A DNA stretch of 64,000 nucleotides, taken from NCBI RefSeq assembly GCF_004366075.1, contig NZ_SODU01000001.1, positions 1,274,488-1,338,487 on the forward strand, in the 5' to 3' direction. This stretch comes from Kribbella pratensis (lineage in GTDB: Bacteria; Actinomycetota; Actinomycetes; Propionibacteriales; Kribbellaceae). This document shows positions 9,462-19,173 of this stretch, one piece after another (positions within the stretch are counted from its first letter, which is position 1; every line of letters starts with the position of its first letter). The translations under genes and the position numbers were made by a program. The notes under the pieces were generated by a model. It was not told the DNA's origin. It ran no database searches and was given only the letters and a program-made list of their open reading frames with translations.

Positions 9462-10826
9462 ATGTCGATCCTGTCCATTCTCGAGCCGGCCAGTACGACG
9501 ACGCCGCGGCCGGCGATCGCCCGGCTCGCGACCGGCAGCATCCCGGCCACGGTCGGCTCGGACCTCTTGGTCCCGCTCGCCGACGGCCGGGTCACCGACT
9601 ACGCGAACTTCGACCACGGTGCGAGCGCGCCGTGTCTGGAGTCCGTCCGGGCCAGCGTCGAGGCCGCGCTGCCGTCGTACGCGTCGGTGCACCGCGGCAA
9701 CGGGTACGCCTCGCGGATCACCACCCAGTGGTACGAGAGGGCGCGCGCCGAGGTGCACGCGTTCGTCGGAGCGCGTGCGGACGACCAGGTGATCTTCACC
9801 CGGCAGACCACCGACGCCCTGAACCTGCTGGCCCGCGCGGTGCCGGTGGACGCGACCGTGATCGTGTTCGAGTCCGAGCACCACGCGGCGCTGCTGCCCT
9901 GGCCGGCCGAGCGGACCGTTCGCCTGGCCGCGCCGTCGAGCCCGGCCGAGGCCGTGACCCGTGTCGCCGACGCGCTCCGCCAGGCGCCTGAGGGCCCGCG
10001 GCTCGTGGTGATCACCGGCGCGTCCAACGTCACCGGCGAGATCTTCCCGATCGCCGACATCGCCAAGGTGGCCAAGGCACACGGCGCGCGCGTCTGCCTG
10101 GACGCCGCGCAGCTCGCCCCGCACCGCCCGGTGGACATCGCCACCCTGGACGTCGACTGGGTCGCCCTGTCCGGTCACAAGCTCTACGCGCCGTACGGCG
10201 CGGGTGCGCTGATCGGCCGCTCCGACTGGCTCGACGCCGCCGACCCGTACCTGCACGGCGGCGGCGCGACCCACGCGGTCACGAGCGACACCGTGGTGTG
10301 GACGACCGGCCCGGCCCGCCACGAGGGCGGCTCCCCGAACGTCATCGGTGCCATTGCCCTGGCGAGTGCGTGTGCCGCGATCAGCAAGCACCGCGACGCC
10401 ATCGAGCAGCACGAGCGCAGCCTGCTGGCCCGCTTGCGCGCCGGGCTCGCACAGATCGACAACGTCACGACGTACTCGATCTTCGGCGAGGACGCGGACC
10501 GTGTCGGCACCGTCTGTTTCACGGTCGCCGGTCTGACCTCGACGCTGGTGTCCGCGGCGCTGAGCGCGGAGTACGGCATCGGTGTCCGGGACGGCAAGTT
10601 CTGCGCACACCCGCTGGTCGGCCACCTCCTGTCCGGCTCCCCCGAGCACGGTACGGCGGTCCGCGCCAGCCTCGGCCTCGGGACGACCCGTGAGCACGTG
10701 GACCGGCTCGTCGACGCGGTACGCACGCTCGCCACGAGTGGCCCGCGCACGGAGTACACGGAGAACGCGCACGGCTGTCAGCCGGCGGACGATCCCCGCG
10801 ATCTCCAAGCGCCCCGCATCTGGTGA
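9462..10826 (+). CDS. class V aminotransferase, cysteine desulfurase-like
   Basis: 454-residue PLP enzyme of fold type I. The Schiff-base lysine is K240 in SGHKLYAPYGAG. D214 (CLDAAQ) and the EHHA motif (H140/H141) stack on and bind the cofactor. C381 in RDGKFCAHPLVGHL aligns with the SufS/CsdA active-site cysteine loop, favouring a cysteine desulfurase or lyase over a transaminase. The SAM-IV riboswitch in its leader ties it to sulfur amino acid metabolism. Start at ATG 9462 is set by the GGGAGCAG ribosome site; an upstream in-frame ATG at 9414 falls inside the aptamer. The true substrate is unknown. The gene is convergent with the prolyl oligopeptidase, with 10 bp between stops. Confidence 0.88.
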   Translation: MSILSILEPASTTTPRPAIARLATGSIPATVGSDLLVPLADGRVTDYANFDHGASAPCLESVRASVEAALPSYASVHRGNGYASRITTQWYERARAEVHAFVGARADDQVIFTRQTTDALNLLARAVPVDATVIVFESEHHAALLPWPAERTVRLAAPSSPAEAVTRVADALRQAPEGPRLVVITGASNVTGEIFPIADIAKVAKAHGARVCLDAAQLAPHRPVDIATLDVDWVALSGHKLYAPYGAGALIGRSDWLDAADPYLHGGGATHAVTSDTVVWTTGPARHEGGSPNVIGAIALASACAAISKHRDAIEQHERSLLARLRAGLAQIDNVTTYSIFGEDADRVGTVCFTVAGLTSTLVSAALSAEYGIGVRDGKFCAHPLVGHLLSGSPEHGTAVRASLGLGTTREHVDRLVDAVRTLATSGPRTEYTENAHGCQPADDPRDLQAPRIW

Positions 10827-10836
10827 AGCAGCCCTC

Positions 10837-12894
10837 CTACTGCTCAGGAGGTACGAGACCTACGTGGTGAGCAGCGAACGCCAGTAGGTCCGCCCACTCC
10901 GCCGCGATCATCGCGGCGGGCTTTCCGAAGCCATGGCCGGTGTTGACCTCGACCCGGGTCAAGACAGGCCGCGGACCGGACTGGGCATGCTGCAGCGCCG
11001 CGATGAACTTGTGGCTGTGCAACGGAACCACCCGGTCGTCGTGGTCACCGGTGACCACGAGAGTCGCCGGGTACGACGTACCGTCGCTGATGCGATGCAG
11101 TGGCGAGTACGCCAACAGGTCCTCGAACTGCTCCGGATCGTCCGGCAGACCGAAGTCGGACGCCCACGCTGCTCCCACGGTGAACAGGTGGAACCGCAGC
11201 ATGTCCATGACGCCCACGCCGGGCAGTGCGACTGCGAACAGGTCCGGCCGTTGCGTCATGACCGCGCCTACGAGCAGTCCGCCGTTGCTGCGACCGTGAA
11301 TGGCCAGCTGCTCCGGTGTTGTCACGCCGGTGTCCCGCAGGTGTTCAGCGACCGCGATGAAGTCGTCGAACACGTTCTGCTTGTTCTTGAGTCGCCCCGC
11401 GTCGTGCCACTCGGCTCCGTACTCACCGCCGCCACGCAGGTTCGTGATGACCAGTACGCCGCCTGCAGCAAGCCACGCCGGCCAGCCGGGGCGGTAGTCG
11501 GCCTCGACCGGGATGCGGAATCCGCCGTACCCCCACATAAGCGTCGGACGCGGCGCGTCGAAGTCCAGGTCGGACCGGGTGATCAGGAAGTACGGCACGT
11601 CGCGGCCAGGAGCGATCCGGCGCCTCACGGTGACCTGCGGCGATGTGAATCCGCCGGAGCCACGGACCAGCTCCGGCAGTGCGCGTACGTCGCCTGACCC
11701 GGTCGAAACGGCGTACGACAGCGTGGGGTCGGTTGTCGTCGACAGCCCGATGAAGAGCTCGTCGTACTCCGCTCCGGCGTTGAGGCCGACCACTCCCCCG
11801 CCAGGTACGTCGACCACACGCCGGCCGGACCCGTCCAACGCGTAGAGCGTCAGCACCGGCTGTGCGTCGACGAGCGTCAGCGTTGCCAGGCCGTCCGCAG
11901 TACCGCGAACTGCCTGCAGTGTCGACTCTCCCTCCGGGATGAGGTCGGTGAACTCACCGTCCAGCGTGGAGAGCACCACGCGGCCCCGGGACGCGTCCCG
12001 GTCGGTGCGCAGTACCAGCTGGTCGCCGGACATCCGTACGAAGGCGATCTCGTCGATGAACTCGTCGACGACCTTCACCGGCTCGCCCAGCCCGTCCGAG
12101 CTGATCGGGTACACCCAGAGCCGCGTGCTCGGGTCGGTCCCCTCGGTGATGTGGACCACCAGGTAGCGGTCGTCGTCGGACACCTCAGGCGTGATGAAGT
12201 ACTGGTCCTGGCCCGGGAAGCTCAGCACCAGCTCGTCCTCGGACTGCGGCGTGCCGACCCTGTGCAGCATCAGCCGCCCACCCGAGAGCGACGCCGTCCC
12301 GGTCCCCTCGCTACGCCCGCTCGCCGGGTAGTGCAGATAGAGGTACGCCGAACTGTCCGGAAGCCAAGTCGCCTCGCTGAACTTGGCTTCCGACACCACA
12401 TCGTCGACCGGAGTACCAGTGGCGATGTCGAGCAGCCGGAACGTCGTCCAGTCGCTGCCGCTCTCGTTGATGCCGTACGCGAAGTACTTCCCGTCAGGGC
12501 TGACGGTAAATGACCCCAGCGAGTCGGTGCCGTCCTCGGAGAGGGTGTTCGGGTCGATCAACACGCGGCCGCGGGACAGCAGCTCGTCGAGCGAATCGGC
12601 AACGTAGATCACGTCCTGTGCCTGCGTGCCGTCGTTGCGCCCGACGAAGTACCAGCCCGCCTTCTTGACCGGTACGCCGGCGCGTGGGCGCGCGAGGATC
12701 GCGGACATGGTGGTCTGGAACCAGGCACGCTCCGAGTACCCAGCCAGCTCGGCCTGCGTGTAGTCGTTCTGCCGGTTGACCCAGTCCTGGGTATCGGCCG
12801 AGTCAGGGTCTTCCAGCCAGCGGTACGGGTCAGTGATCTGGTGCCCGTGCAACGTCTCGACCACATCGTCGCGGCGGCTCTCCGGACCGGTCAT
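10837..12894 (-). CDS. prolyl oligopeptidase family serine peptidase (S9A)
   Basis: 685 residues, the normal size for S9A. The N-terminal segment [22 protein letters not shown] is diagnostic. A beta-propeller of about residues 70-400 follows, then an alpha/beta-hydrolase domain with nucleophile GRSNGG, acid in [10 protein letters not shown] and base in NTGHGFGKP. There is no signal peptide, so it is probably cytoplasmic and cleaves short proline-containing peptides. A GGGAGG ribosome site precedes the ATG at 12894. It is divergent from the LuxR regulator gene across a 117-bp spacer rich in GAGCGACC/GAGGG-type sequence. Confidence 0.93.
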   Translation of the reverse strand: MTGPESRRDDVVETLHGHQITDPYRWLEDPDSADTQDWVNRQNDYTQAELAGYSERAWFQTTMSAILARPRAGVPVKKAGWYFVGRNDGTQAQDVIYVADSLDELLSRGRVLIDPNTLSEDGTDSLGSFTVSPDGKYFAYGINESGSDWTTFRLLDIATGTPVDDVVSEAKFSEATWLPDSSAYLYLHYPASGRSEGTGTASLSGGRLMLHRVGTPQSEDELVLSFPGQDQYFITPEVSDDDRYLVVHITEGTDPSTRLWVYPISSDGLGEPVKVVDEFIDEIAFVRMSGDQLVLRTDRDASRGRVVLSTLDGEFTDLIPEGESTLQAVRGTADGLATLTLVDAQPVLTLYALDGSGRRVVDVPGGGVVGLNAGAEYDELFIGLSTTTDPTLSYAVSTGSGDVRALPELVRGSGGFTSPQVTVRRRIAPGRDVPYFLITRSDLDFDAPRPTLMWGYGGFRIPVEADYRPGWPAWLAAGGVLVITNLRGGGEYGAEWHDAGRLKNKQNVFDDFIAVAEHLRDTGVTTPEQLAIHGRSNGGLLVGAVMTQRPDLFAVALPGVGVMDMLRFHLFTVGAAWASDFGLPDDPEQFEDLLAYSPLHRISDGTSYPATLVVTGDHDDRVVPLHSHKFIAALQHAQSGPRPVLTRVEVNTGHGFGKPAAMIAAEWADLLAFAAHHVGLVPPEQ

Positions 12895-13011
12895 GGGGCC
12901 TCCCGGCCTGGACTGAGGAGTGGAGGGAGCGAAGCGACCGGAGCGACGAGGGAAGGGCGGGAGTTACAGCCCCATGACCCGCCGCGACGGAGTCGCGGCA
13001 TCGATACTGTC

Positions 13012-14889
13012 ATGCTGACAAACCTAACCTGTGACGGTCACACTGCGAGCGTGATTGATGACCTGCTCCTGGGCGCCGCTGCGGTGGCCGGTGAGCGGGT
13101 GCGTCTCGACGTCCTCCAGCAGGTCGTCGGCCTGCCACCCAACGACTTCCTGAACGCCTTGGATGCACTGGTCCGTGCTGGTGCTTTGGTCGTCACGGCT
13201 GGCGAGGCCTGGTTCGCCGACGAGTCGGTACGCCGGGATGCCGAGGCACGGCTGTCCCTGACCGAGCGCGCCGACCTGCACCGCCGTACCGCTGAGGCCG
13301 TCGACGCACCGGCCGAGGCCCTGCGTCACTGGTCCGCAGCCGTCGCAGTGACACCAGATCCACGAGAACGAGCGCGTCTGCAACTCAACCTCGCAAAGGC
13401 AGCTGTGCGCGCCGGTGACCTCCCGGCAGCACACGCCGCCGTCCGGGCCGCGGTCACGACCGCACGCACCTTGCAGGACCTCATCCTGCTCGCGGACGCA
13501 GCAGTGACGTTGGAGCCGATCGGCCAGTCCGCGTGGGACGGCGACATCCACCAATGGTGCACCGAAGCGCTGGCGGCGCCCGGCCAGTCAGCAGAGCGCA
13601 TGGTCCGGCTACGAGCCCGGCAAGCACAGGCGGCCATTTACCTTGGCCGCTGGTCAGAGGCTTCGACTGCGAGCAGCGAGGCCCTCAGCCAAGCCGAGAG
13701 CATCCACGACGACGAGCTGCTCGTCGAGGCGCTCACTGCACGCCAACTCGCCACCAGCGGACCTGACGACGTCGACGAACTGGCCACCGCAGCACGCCGC
13801 ATGATCGGACTCGGTACGTCGACCGGACGCGCCGAGATCGAGCTCCGCGGACGCCTGTGGCAGGTCGACGCGCTGTGGTACGCCGGCGACCTGGCCGCGA
13901 TCGCAGCCGAGACAGGCCGACTCGCGAGCTGTGCCGGTCGTGTCAGCGGTCCGCACGGCCGCTGGCACGTGCTGCTGACGCGGGCCTCGCTCGCACTGGC
14001 CCGGGCTGAGTTCGAGGATGCCGAAGCCCTGCATGAGGACGCACTCACCGGCTTCCGGCAGATCGATCACCCGGCGGCGCATGGCGCCGAGGTCGCGTTC
14101 CACATGCTGCTAGGCCACCACCGCGGTCACACCGAGGACCTGCTGAGCCCAGCGACCTGGCAGTTCGGGACGGATGTCCGCTGGGACCTGTCCGCCCGCC
14201 TGGCCCGCGCGTTCGTTCTCGTGGACGCAGGTCGGTTCGACGAAGCAGCCGCGGCGTACGAACGCTGCGGCCGCCCGGAGTCCTGGCAACCGATGCGGGC
14301 CGCCGAGCTCTTGATGGACGCCATCGCAGCGCGAGTAGCAGCCGCACTCGGCCGCACAGACGACGTACGGCTCTTTCGTGCCCGGCTAGAACCCCGTCGT
14401 GGCCGGTACGTCGTCGGCGGCGCCGGCGCGACCAACTTCCTCGGTCCGGTCGAGCTGGTGCTCGGTGCGTGCGCTGCCGCGCTCAGCGACTGGGATGCGG
14501 CCGCTGCAGACCTCCAGAAGGCCGGTGCGCTCTGCCGGGCGATCGGTGCGCCCGGCTTCGCGGTCGAGGCCGCCTGTCTGCTGGCCGACGTGTACGAGCG
14601 GTCCGGTGATCTGGTGCATGCCCACGCACTGGCCGCCGAGACGCTGCCCCTCGCGAAGACCCTCGGCATGACTCCCTGGGTGGAACGACTGCACAGATCG
14701 CCGACCGACCCGCTGAGCCAGCGCGAGCGAGAGGTCGCCGGTTTGGTCGCCAAGGGCCTCAGCAACCGCGAGATCGCCGCCGCACTGGTCATCTCCGAAC
14801 GAACGGCCCAGAACCACGTCCAGCACATCCTGACCAAGCTCGGCTTCGCGAACCGCGCCCAGGTCGCTGCCTGGGTGAGTAAGGGATGA
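13012..14889 (+). CDS. LuxR-family transcriptional regulator with TPR-like body
   Basis: About 625 residues. The C-terminal ~60 residues are a clear LuxR/GerE helix-turn-helix ([28 protein letters not shown], then [24 protein letters not shown]). The body is helical and Ala/Leu/Arg-rich with TPR-like periodicity, which suggests a MalT/LAL-like sensor. I see no P-loop, so the ATPase half of a full LAL regulator is missing. The start is uncertain: ATG 13012 has no strong ribosome site, GTG 13051 is possible, and the longer reading from 12841 would invade the divergent gene. The two mycothiol-linked genes that follow on the same strand are the likely targets or co-transcribed partners. Confidence 0.82.
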   Translation: MLTNLTCDGHTASVIDDLLLGAAAVAGERVRLDVLQQVVGLPPNDFLNALDALVRAGALVVTAGEAWFADESVRRDAEARLSLTERADLHRRTAEAVDAPAEALRHWSAAVAVTPDPRERARLQLNLAKAAVRAGDLPAAHAAVRAAVTTARTLQDLILLADAAVTLEPIGQSAWDGDIHQWCTEALAAPGQSAERMVRLRARQAQAAIYLGRWSEASTASSEALSQAESIHDDELLVEALTARQLATSGPDDVDELATAARRMIGLGTSTGRAEIELRGRLWQVDALWYAGDLAAIAAETGRLASCAGRVSGPHGRWHVLLTRASLALARAEFEDAEALHEDALTGFRQIDHPAAHGAEVAFHMLLGHHRGHTEDLLSPATWQFGTDVRWDLSARLARAFVLVDAGRFDEAAAAYERCGRPESWQPMRAAELLMDAIAARVAAALGRTDDVRLFRARLEPRRGRYVVGGAGATNFLGPVELVLGACAAALSDWDAAAADLQKAGALCRAIGAPGFAVEAACLLADVYERSGDLVHAHALAAETLPLAKTLGMTPWVERLHRSPTDPLSQREREVAGLVAKGLSNREIAAALVISERTAQNHVQHILTKLGFANRAQVAAWVSKG

Positions 14890-14937
14890 GCAATTCGGAC
14901 GATGCGCGGCGTACCTCCGCGGCGGACGCTGAGCTTC

Positions 14938-15693
14938 ATGACGCGACACGACCAGAACGGCGCCGACCTCGACCTGTGGGACCAGGTCACCAGGACCTAC
15001 TTTACTGAGCGCCTGGGCGTCGTCCCCACCAATGACACCCGCCAATACCAGCGCACAGCACCAGGCGTCGACCTGTACGTCGACCCCGTCTGCCCGTACA
15101 CGTGGGTGGTGGCCTGCTGGCTGCGAGAGGTCGCCCAGCACCGCGACCTCGACCTCCGCTACCACGTAATGAGCCTGCTCATGCTCAACGAAGGCCATGA
15201 CGACACCTACAGCCGACAGTTGGACGCGTCGACCGGCCCGTCCCGGGTAGCGACCGCAGTCGTCACGCACCACGGCAGTGAAGCGTTCCGGACCTGGCAC
15301 GGTGCTTTCGGCAACCTGATCTTCGACCACTGGCGCTACCCGACGCCGACGGAGTACCGCGACGCCTCGGTAGCAGCTCTGAGCGAGGTCGGTCTGCCCG
15401 TGACGCTCGCGGACGCCGCCGACACCACGGAGTACGACGAGGCCCTGCGCCGCAGCCACAACGAAGGCACTCTTCCGGTGGGGATCGACGGCGGTACGCC
15501 GGTTGTCCACATCGACGGGACCGCCTTCTTCGGACCGGTCCTGAACGCGGTCCCCCGTGGCGACGACGCGCTCCGCCTGTTCGACGGCGTACGGCTGCTT
15601 GCGGGGTGTCCTGACTTCTACGAACTGAAGCGCACGCGCTCCACACCGCCCGATGTGAGCTACCGTCCGATGGAGGGGAAGGCACCGCGATGA
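14938..15693 (+). CDS. mycothiol-dependent nitroreductase/DsbA-like protein (Rv2466c family)
   Basis: 251 residues with a thioredoxin/DsbA fold. It resembles mycobacterial Rv2466c in VDPVCPYTWVVACWL, YHVMSLLMLNE, ALRRSHNEGTLPVG, TPVVHIDGTAFFGPVL and FYELKRTR. Rv2466c is a mycothiol-dependent oxidoreductase that activates nitro drugs using a CPWC pair. Here the second cysteine is Thr (C52-P-Y-T55), leaving a single-cysteine site that could still form a mixed disulfide with mycothiol. An upstream ATG at 14902 is an alternative start; neither has a strong ribosome site. The gene overlaps the next by 4 bp (ATGA) and follows the LuxR gene by under 50 bp. Confidence 0.85.
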   Translation: MTRHDQNGADLDLWDQVTRTYFTERLGVVPTNDTRQYQRTAPGVDLYVDPVCPYTWVVACWLREVAQHRDLDLRYHVMSLLMLNEGHDDTYSRQLDASTGPSRVATAVVTHHGSEAFRTWHGAFGNLIFDHWRYPTPTEYRDASVAALSEVGLPVTLADAADTTEYDEALRRSHNEGTLPVGIDGGTPVVHIDGTAFFGPVLNAVPRGDDALRLFDGVRLLAGCPDFYELKRTRSTPPDVSYRPMEGKAPR

Positions 15694-16331
15694 ACGACGA
15701 TGAACTCTGGGCCGCGATCGATGCGCAGCGCCGGCGCACGACCGACCTGCTCGCCACGCTCACACCGTCAGACTGGTCCCACCGCTCGCTGTGCGACGGC
15801 TGGACCGTACGCGACGTCGCCGGTCACCTCACCCTCCAGCAGATGACCATCGGTGGCGTACTCCGCCTGACGCTGAAGCATCCCGGCATCCACAGCCTCA
15901 ACTGGATGATCCAGACCTCCGCCCGTGACCAGGCAGCCCTGCCGACCGAACAGCTCATCGGCGAGATCCGCGGCATGGTCGGCTCCCGGCGGCACAACCT
16001 CGGCGTCACTGCGCGAGAGACGCTGATCGACATCGTCGTTCACGGGCAGGACATCGCGATCCCACTCGGCCGGACACTCCCGGTTCCGCCGGAGGTCGCC
16101 GCGACGGCGGCCTCGCGGGTGTGGGAGTGCCGAGGCACGCGGCTGTCCAAGGTCTTCAAACCGGTGCCGTACGACGGTCTGAGACTGGTCGCCGACGACA
16201 TCGACTGGAGCGTAGGCGACGGGCCGGATCTCCGCGGTCCCGTGCTGTCGTTGCTCCTGCTGCTCACCGGACGTCGCGTCGTCCTGCCGCAGCTCGACGG
16301 CCCCGGCGCGGAGGTCCTACAGCGTGTATGA
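15690..16331 (+). CDS. maleylpyruvate isomerase family mycothiol-dependent enzyme
   Basis: 213 residues of the TIGR03083/MDMPI DinB-like superfamily. LCDGWTVRDVAGHL supplies metal ligand H46. RETLIDIVVHGQDIAIPLG supplies the D113/H117 pair expected for the zinc site. Family members are mycothiol S-transferases or isomerases; the substrate here is unknown. Its 4-bp overlap with the Rv2466c-like gene means the two are made together. Both are mycothiol-linked, so the unit probably serves a thiol-dependent detoxification or redox step under the LuxR protein upstream. Convergent with phoD, with 8 bp between stops. Confidence 0.88.
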   Translation: MNDDELWAAIDAQRRRTTDLLATLTPSDWSHRSLCDGWTVRDVAGHLTLQQMTIGGVLRLTLKHPGIHSLNWMIQTSARDQAALPTEQLIGEIRGMVGSRRHNLGVTARETLIDIVVHGQDIAIPLGRTLPVPPEVAATAASRVWECRGTRLSKVFKPVPYDGLRLVADDIDWSVGDGPDLRGPVLSLLLLLTGRRVVLPQLDGPGAEVLQRV

Positions 16332-16339
16332 CGTCGTAC

Positions 16340-17866
16340 TCAAGGACGGGCCGGGGTGAGGTCCTTGGTCCAGAGCACCGTGCCGAACAGGTTCCGCACT
16401 GAGACCGTGAAGACGCCGGTCCGCGGGTCGATCCGGGTGTGCCCGAAGAACTGGTTGCCGGACGCCGGTGACTGGCTCGGGAAGTCGGCCGCCTTCGACC
16501 ACACCACCTCAGGTCCGAACGTGCTGTCCAACGCGTTCGGCCCGAAGGTGCCGGCGTTGATCGGCCCGGCCACGATCTCCCAGAACGGGTCGAAGTCGGT
16601 GAACGCCGCGCGCGACGGGTCGTAGTGGTGCGCCGCCGCGTAGTGCACGTCGGCAGTCAGCCAGATCGCATTGCGGACCTTGCGCTTCTTGAACTGGCTG
16701 AGCACCCAGGCGATCTCGTGCTCACGACCGCCGGGCGCCCCCGGCAGACCGTTCGCGACCGCCTCGATCAGGTTGCCGTCCGGAACCAGCACGCCTAGCG
16801 GCATGTCGCTGGCGATCACCTTCCAGGTCGCCCGCGACGCCGCGACCTCACGCACCAGCCAGGCGGCCTGCTCGGCACCGAGCATCGCGACCGGCCCGAC
16901 CGTCGACGGCACCGGGTTCGCGCCGCGGAACGTGCGCATGTCCAGGCAGAACACGTCGAGCAGCGGGCCGTGGCTCACCTTGCGGTAGATCCGGTCCCGC
17001 CCGCCGACGTGCTCCATCGGCAGGTACTCGAGGAACGCCTTCTTCGCCCGCGCCGCGAGGACGTCGACCCGCTTCTCGGCGTACCGGTCGTCGGTGAGGA
17101 TCTCCCCCGGGTACCAGTTGTTCAGCGTCTCGTGGTCGTCCCACTGCGCGACCAGCGGTACGTCGGCGTACAGCGAGCGCACGTTCTCGTCGAGCAGGTT
17201 GTACTTGTACCGGCCGCGGTACTCGGCCAGGGTCTCGGCGACCTTCGACACCTCCTCGGTCACCACGTTCTTCCACACGGTGCCGTCGGCAACTTTCAGC
17301 TCGGCCTGGATCGGGCCGTCGGCGTAGATGTTGTCGCCGGAGTGCAGGAAGAAGTCCGGCCGGGTGTCGTGCATCGTCTTGTAGGCGATCATCCCGCCGA
17401 GCTCGGGGTTGATGCCGTAGCCCTGCCCCGCGGTGTCGCCGGTGAACACGAACGACACCGGCCGGTTGCGGCCCGGGGTGCTGAACGAGCCGTCGAGCGT
17501 CTGACCGATGCGGCCGTTCTCGTCCTCGAAGCCGAGGCGGTAGTCGTACCGCTGCCCCGGGCGCAGGCCGCGCAGCGGCAGCCGAGCGGTGAAGTCGTCC
17601 GCGGCGTCCGTCTTCGGGCCACGCAGGCAGACGGCCTTGTCGAAGCGGCCGTGGCTGGTCAGCTGGACGACCAGCCGGCCGGGGCGGTCGGCACGCGACC
17701 AGACGACAGCCGAGTTCGGCGTCACGTCGGCGCTCGCGATACCGGACGGCAGAGCGGCCCGATCACGACGGACAAGGTTCGGGGCCGCGACTGCGACACC
17801 AGGTACGGCGAGGGACGCTCCGGCGACCGTGGACGCGGCAAGGAGTTGACGACGACTCAGTTTCAT
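16340..17866 (-). CDS. phoD: Tat-exported alkaline phosphatase D family protein
   Basis: 508 residues. The N-terminus is a twin-arginine signal (SRRQLLAAS, a hydrophobic stretch, then VAVAAPN), so the protein is exported folded. The body is PhoD-like metallophosphoesterase: an N-terminal beta domain (GIASADVTPNSAVVWSRAD), then FTGDTAGQG, FFLHSGDNIYADGP, VPLVAQWDDHE, and WLTADVHYAAAHHYDP as metal and catalytic motifs. PhoD enzymes hydrolyse phosphomonoesters and diesters, including teichoic acid, using Fe/Ca. I chose ATG 17866 because it starts directly at the Tat signal; ATG 17926 would add 20 unrelated residues. A PHO-box-like array lies just upstream. Confidence 0.9.
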   Translation of the reverse strand: MKLSRRQLLAASTVAGASLAVPGVAVAAPNLVRRDRAALPSGIASADVTPNSAVVWSRADRPGRLVVQLTSHGRFDKAVCLRGPKTDAADDFTARLPLRGLRPGQRYDYRLGFEDENGRIGQTLDGSFSTPGRNRPVSFVFTGDTAGQGYGINPELGGMIAYKTMHDTRPDFFLHSGDNIYADGPIQAELKVADGTVWKNVVTEEVSKVAETLAEYRGRYKYNLLDENVRSLYADVPLVAQWDDHETLNNWYPGEILTDDRYAEKRVDVLAARAKKAFLEYLPMEHVGGRDRIYRKVSHGPLLDVFCLDMRTFRGANPVPSTVGPVAMLGAEQAAWLVREVAASRATWKVIASDMPLGVLVPDGNLIEAVANGLPGAPGGREHEIAWVLSQFKKRKVRNAIWLTADVHYAAAHHYDPSRAAFTDFDPFWEIVAGPINAGTFGPNALDSTFGPEVVWSKAADFPSQSPASGNQFFGHTRIDPRTGVFTVSVRNLFGTVLWTKDLTPARP

Positions 17867-17884
17867 GACCCGAAGGTGCGCCTC

Positions 17885-17917
17885 GCGGATGACGGTCAGG
17901 TGACAGCCGGGCGAACT
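17885..17917 (-). promoter_or_regulatory. putative PHO box (three 11-bp direct repeats) for phoD
   Basis: Read on the minus strand, three adjacent 11-base units follow one another without gaps: AGTTCGCCCGG (17917-17907), CTGTCACCTGA (17906-17896) and CCGTCATCCGC (17895-17885). The Streptomyces PhoP unit is roughly GGTTCACCCGG. The first matches at 9 of 11 positions and the other two at 6 of 11, keeping the TCA/TCG-yCC core in phase. The site ends 18 bases before the phoD ATG, implying a very short or absent leader. Assignment rests on spacing, core matches and the phosphatase downstream. Confidence 0.5.
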
Positions 17918-18063
17918 GAGCCTCAAATCACCCCCGGGACTCGGCCACCGCCTTGCGTGCGGCTACCGGGCGTGGTTCCGTTGAAGGCCTCAGCACCTCC
18001 TTGTGACGCTGCCCCAGACCTGGTGGCGCATCGGCCGATGCACTACTGGAATGGGGCATTCCC

Positions 18064-19143
18064 ATGTCGCAGCTTCTTGCCGAAGACCATGACCCCTTGC
18101 GGGCTCAGAACAAGTACACCCATCTCTACACCGACCTGCTCCGGACCGTCCGCGAACTCGGACTGCTCCGGCGGCGTCGCGGGTACTACTTCACCCGGAT
18201 CGGCCTGGTCCTGGCTGCCTTCGCCGGTGTCTGGGTCGGCGTCGGACTGCTCGGCAACTCCTGGTTGCAGCTGCTGATGGCTGGTGCGCTGGCGCTGGTG
18301 CTCACGCAGGTCGCCTTCCTCAGCCACGACAGCGCGCACCGGCAGGTCTTCGACTCCGCCGCCTGGAACGACTGGACCGCCCGCCTGCTGGCCGGTGGTC
18401 TCGTCGGGATGAGCGCTGCGTGGTGGAAGTCGAAGCACAGCCGCCACCACGGTGCGCCGAACCAGCTGGGGAAGGACCCGGACATCGCCATCGGCGTCGT
18501 CGCGTTCACCCCTGAGCACGTCGGCAGACGCAAGGGCTTCCAGGCCTGGCTGACCCGCCGCCAAGGCTGGCTCTTCTTCCCCTTGCTGACTCTGGAAGGC
18601 CTGAGCCTCTACGTCTCGAGCATCCAGCACCTGTTCCGACGCGGAGCGAGCACGGTCGAGCGCATCGAGGCCGCGATCGTGGTCACCCGGCTCGCCGGTT
18701 ATCTGACCGTGCTGTTCCTCGTGCTGCCGATCGGCAAGGCCGGAGCCTTCCTCGGGCTGCAGCTCGCCGTCTTCGGCGTCTGTCTCGGCGGTTCGTTCGC
18801 CCCGAACCACAAAGGCATGCCGCTCGTCCCCAAGACGATGAAGCTCGATTTCCTCCGCCGCCAGGTGCTGATGTCACGCAACATCCGCGGCGGCGTCCTC
18901 ACCGACTTCGCGATGGGCGGGCTGAACTACCAGATCGAGCACCACCTGTTCCCGAGCATGCCGCGGCCCACGCTGCGCAAGGTCCAGCCGATCGTCCGCG
19001 AGTACTGCGAGCTGCACGGAGTGAAGTACACCGAGGTCGGCCTGTTCACGTCGTACAAGATCATCGTCGGCTACCTGAACAACGTCGGTCTGCGCGCCCG
19101 GGACCCGTTCGACTGCCCGCTGGCCTCGCAGTACGGGCGATAG
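18064..19143 (+). CDS. membrane fatty acid desaturase (copy 1)
   Basis: 359 residues. Three histidine boxes of the membrane di-iron acyl desaturases are present: HDSAH (88-92), HSRHH (125-129) and QIEHH (290-294). Hydrophobic helices lie at about 46-63, 68-87 and 205-245. This is the acyl-CoA/acyl-lipid desaturase type found in actinomycetes (DesA3-like), acting in the membrane with ferredoxin or cytochrome reductants. The double-bond position cannot be read from sequence. It is followed 30 bp later by a paralogue of the same family, so the pair are probably co-transcribed. A 116-bp patch is almost identical between the two genes. Confidence 0.93.
   Translation: MSQLLAEDHDPLRAQNKYTHLYTDLLRTVRELGLLRRRRGYYFTRIGLVLAAFAGVWVGVGLLGNSWLQLLMAGALALVLTQVAFLSHDSAHRQVFDSAAWNDWTARLLAGGLVGMSAAWWKSKHSRHHGAPNQLGKDPDIAIGVVAFTPEHVGRRKGFQAWLTRRQGWLFFPLLTLEGLSLYVSSIQHLFRRGASTVERIEAAIVVTRLAGYLTVLFLVLPIGKAGAFLGLQLAVFGVCLGGSFAPNHKGMPLVPKTMKLDFLRRQVLMSRNIRGGVLTDFAMGGLNYQIEHHLFPSMPRPTLRKVQPIVREYCELHGVKYTEVGLFTSYKIIVGYLNNVGLRARDPFDCPLASQYGR
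18850..18965 (+). repeat. 116-bp patch shared with 19972-20087
   Basis: This stretch of the first desaturase is identical to 19972-20087 of the second at 115 of 116 positions. The single difference is an ATG/ACG codon (Met versus Thr). It covers the codons from DFLRRQVL through QIEHHLFPSMPR. Synonymous third positions are conserved throughout, while the flanks differ freely. Direct repeat, same orientation, offset 1122 bp. Confidence 0.95.
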
Positions 19144-19173
19144 CACTTTGCCGACCCGACCTCGTCGGGTCAC

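Noticed and set aside
12895..13011. Upstream extension of the LuxR gene to 12841
   Set aside because: It would overlap the start of the divergent prolyl oligopeptidase, and the added 57 residues have no homology-like character.
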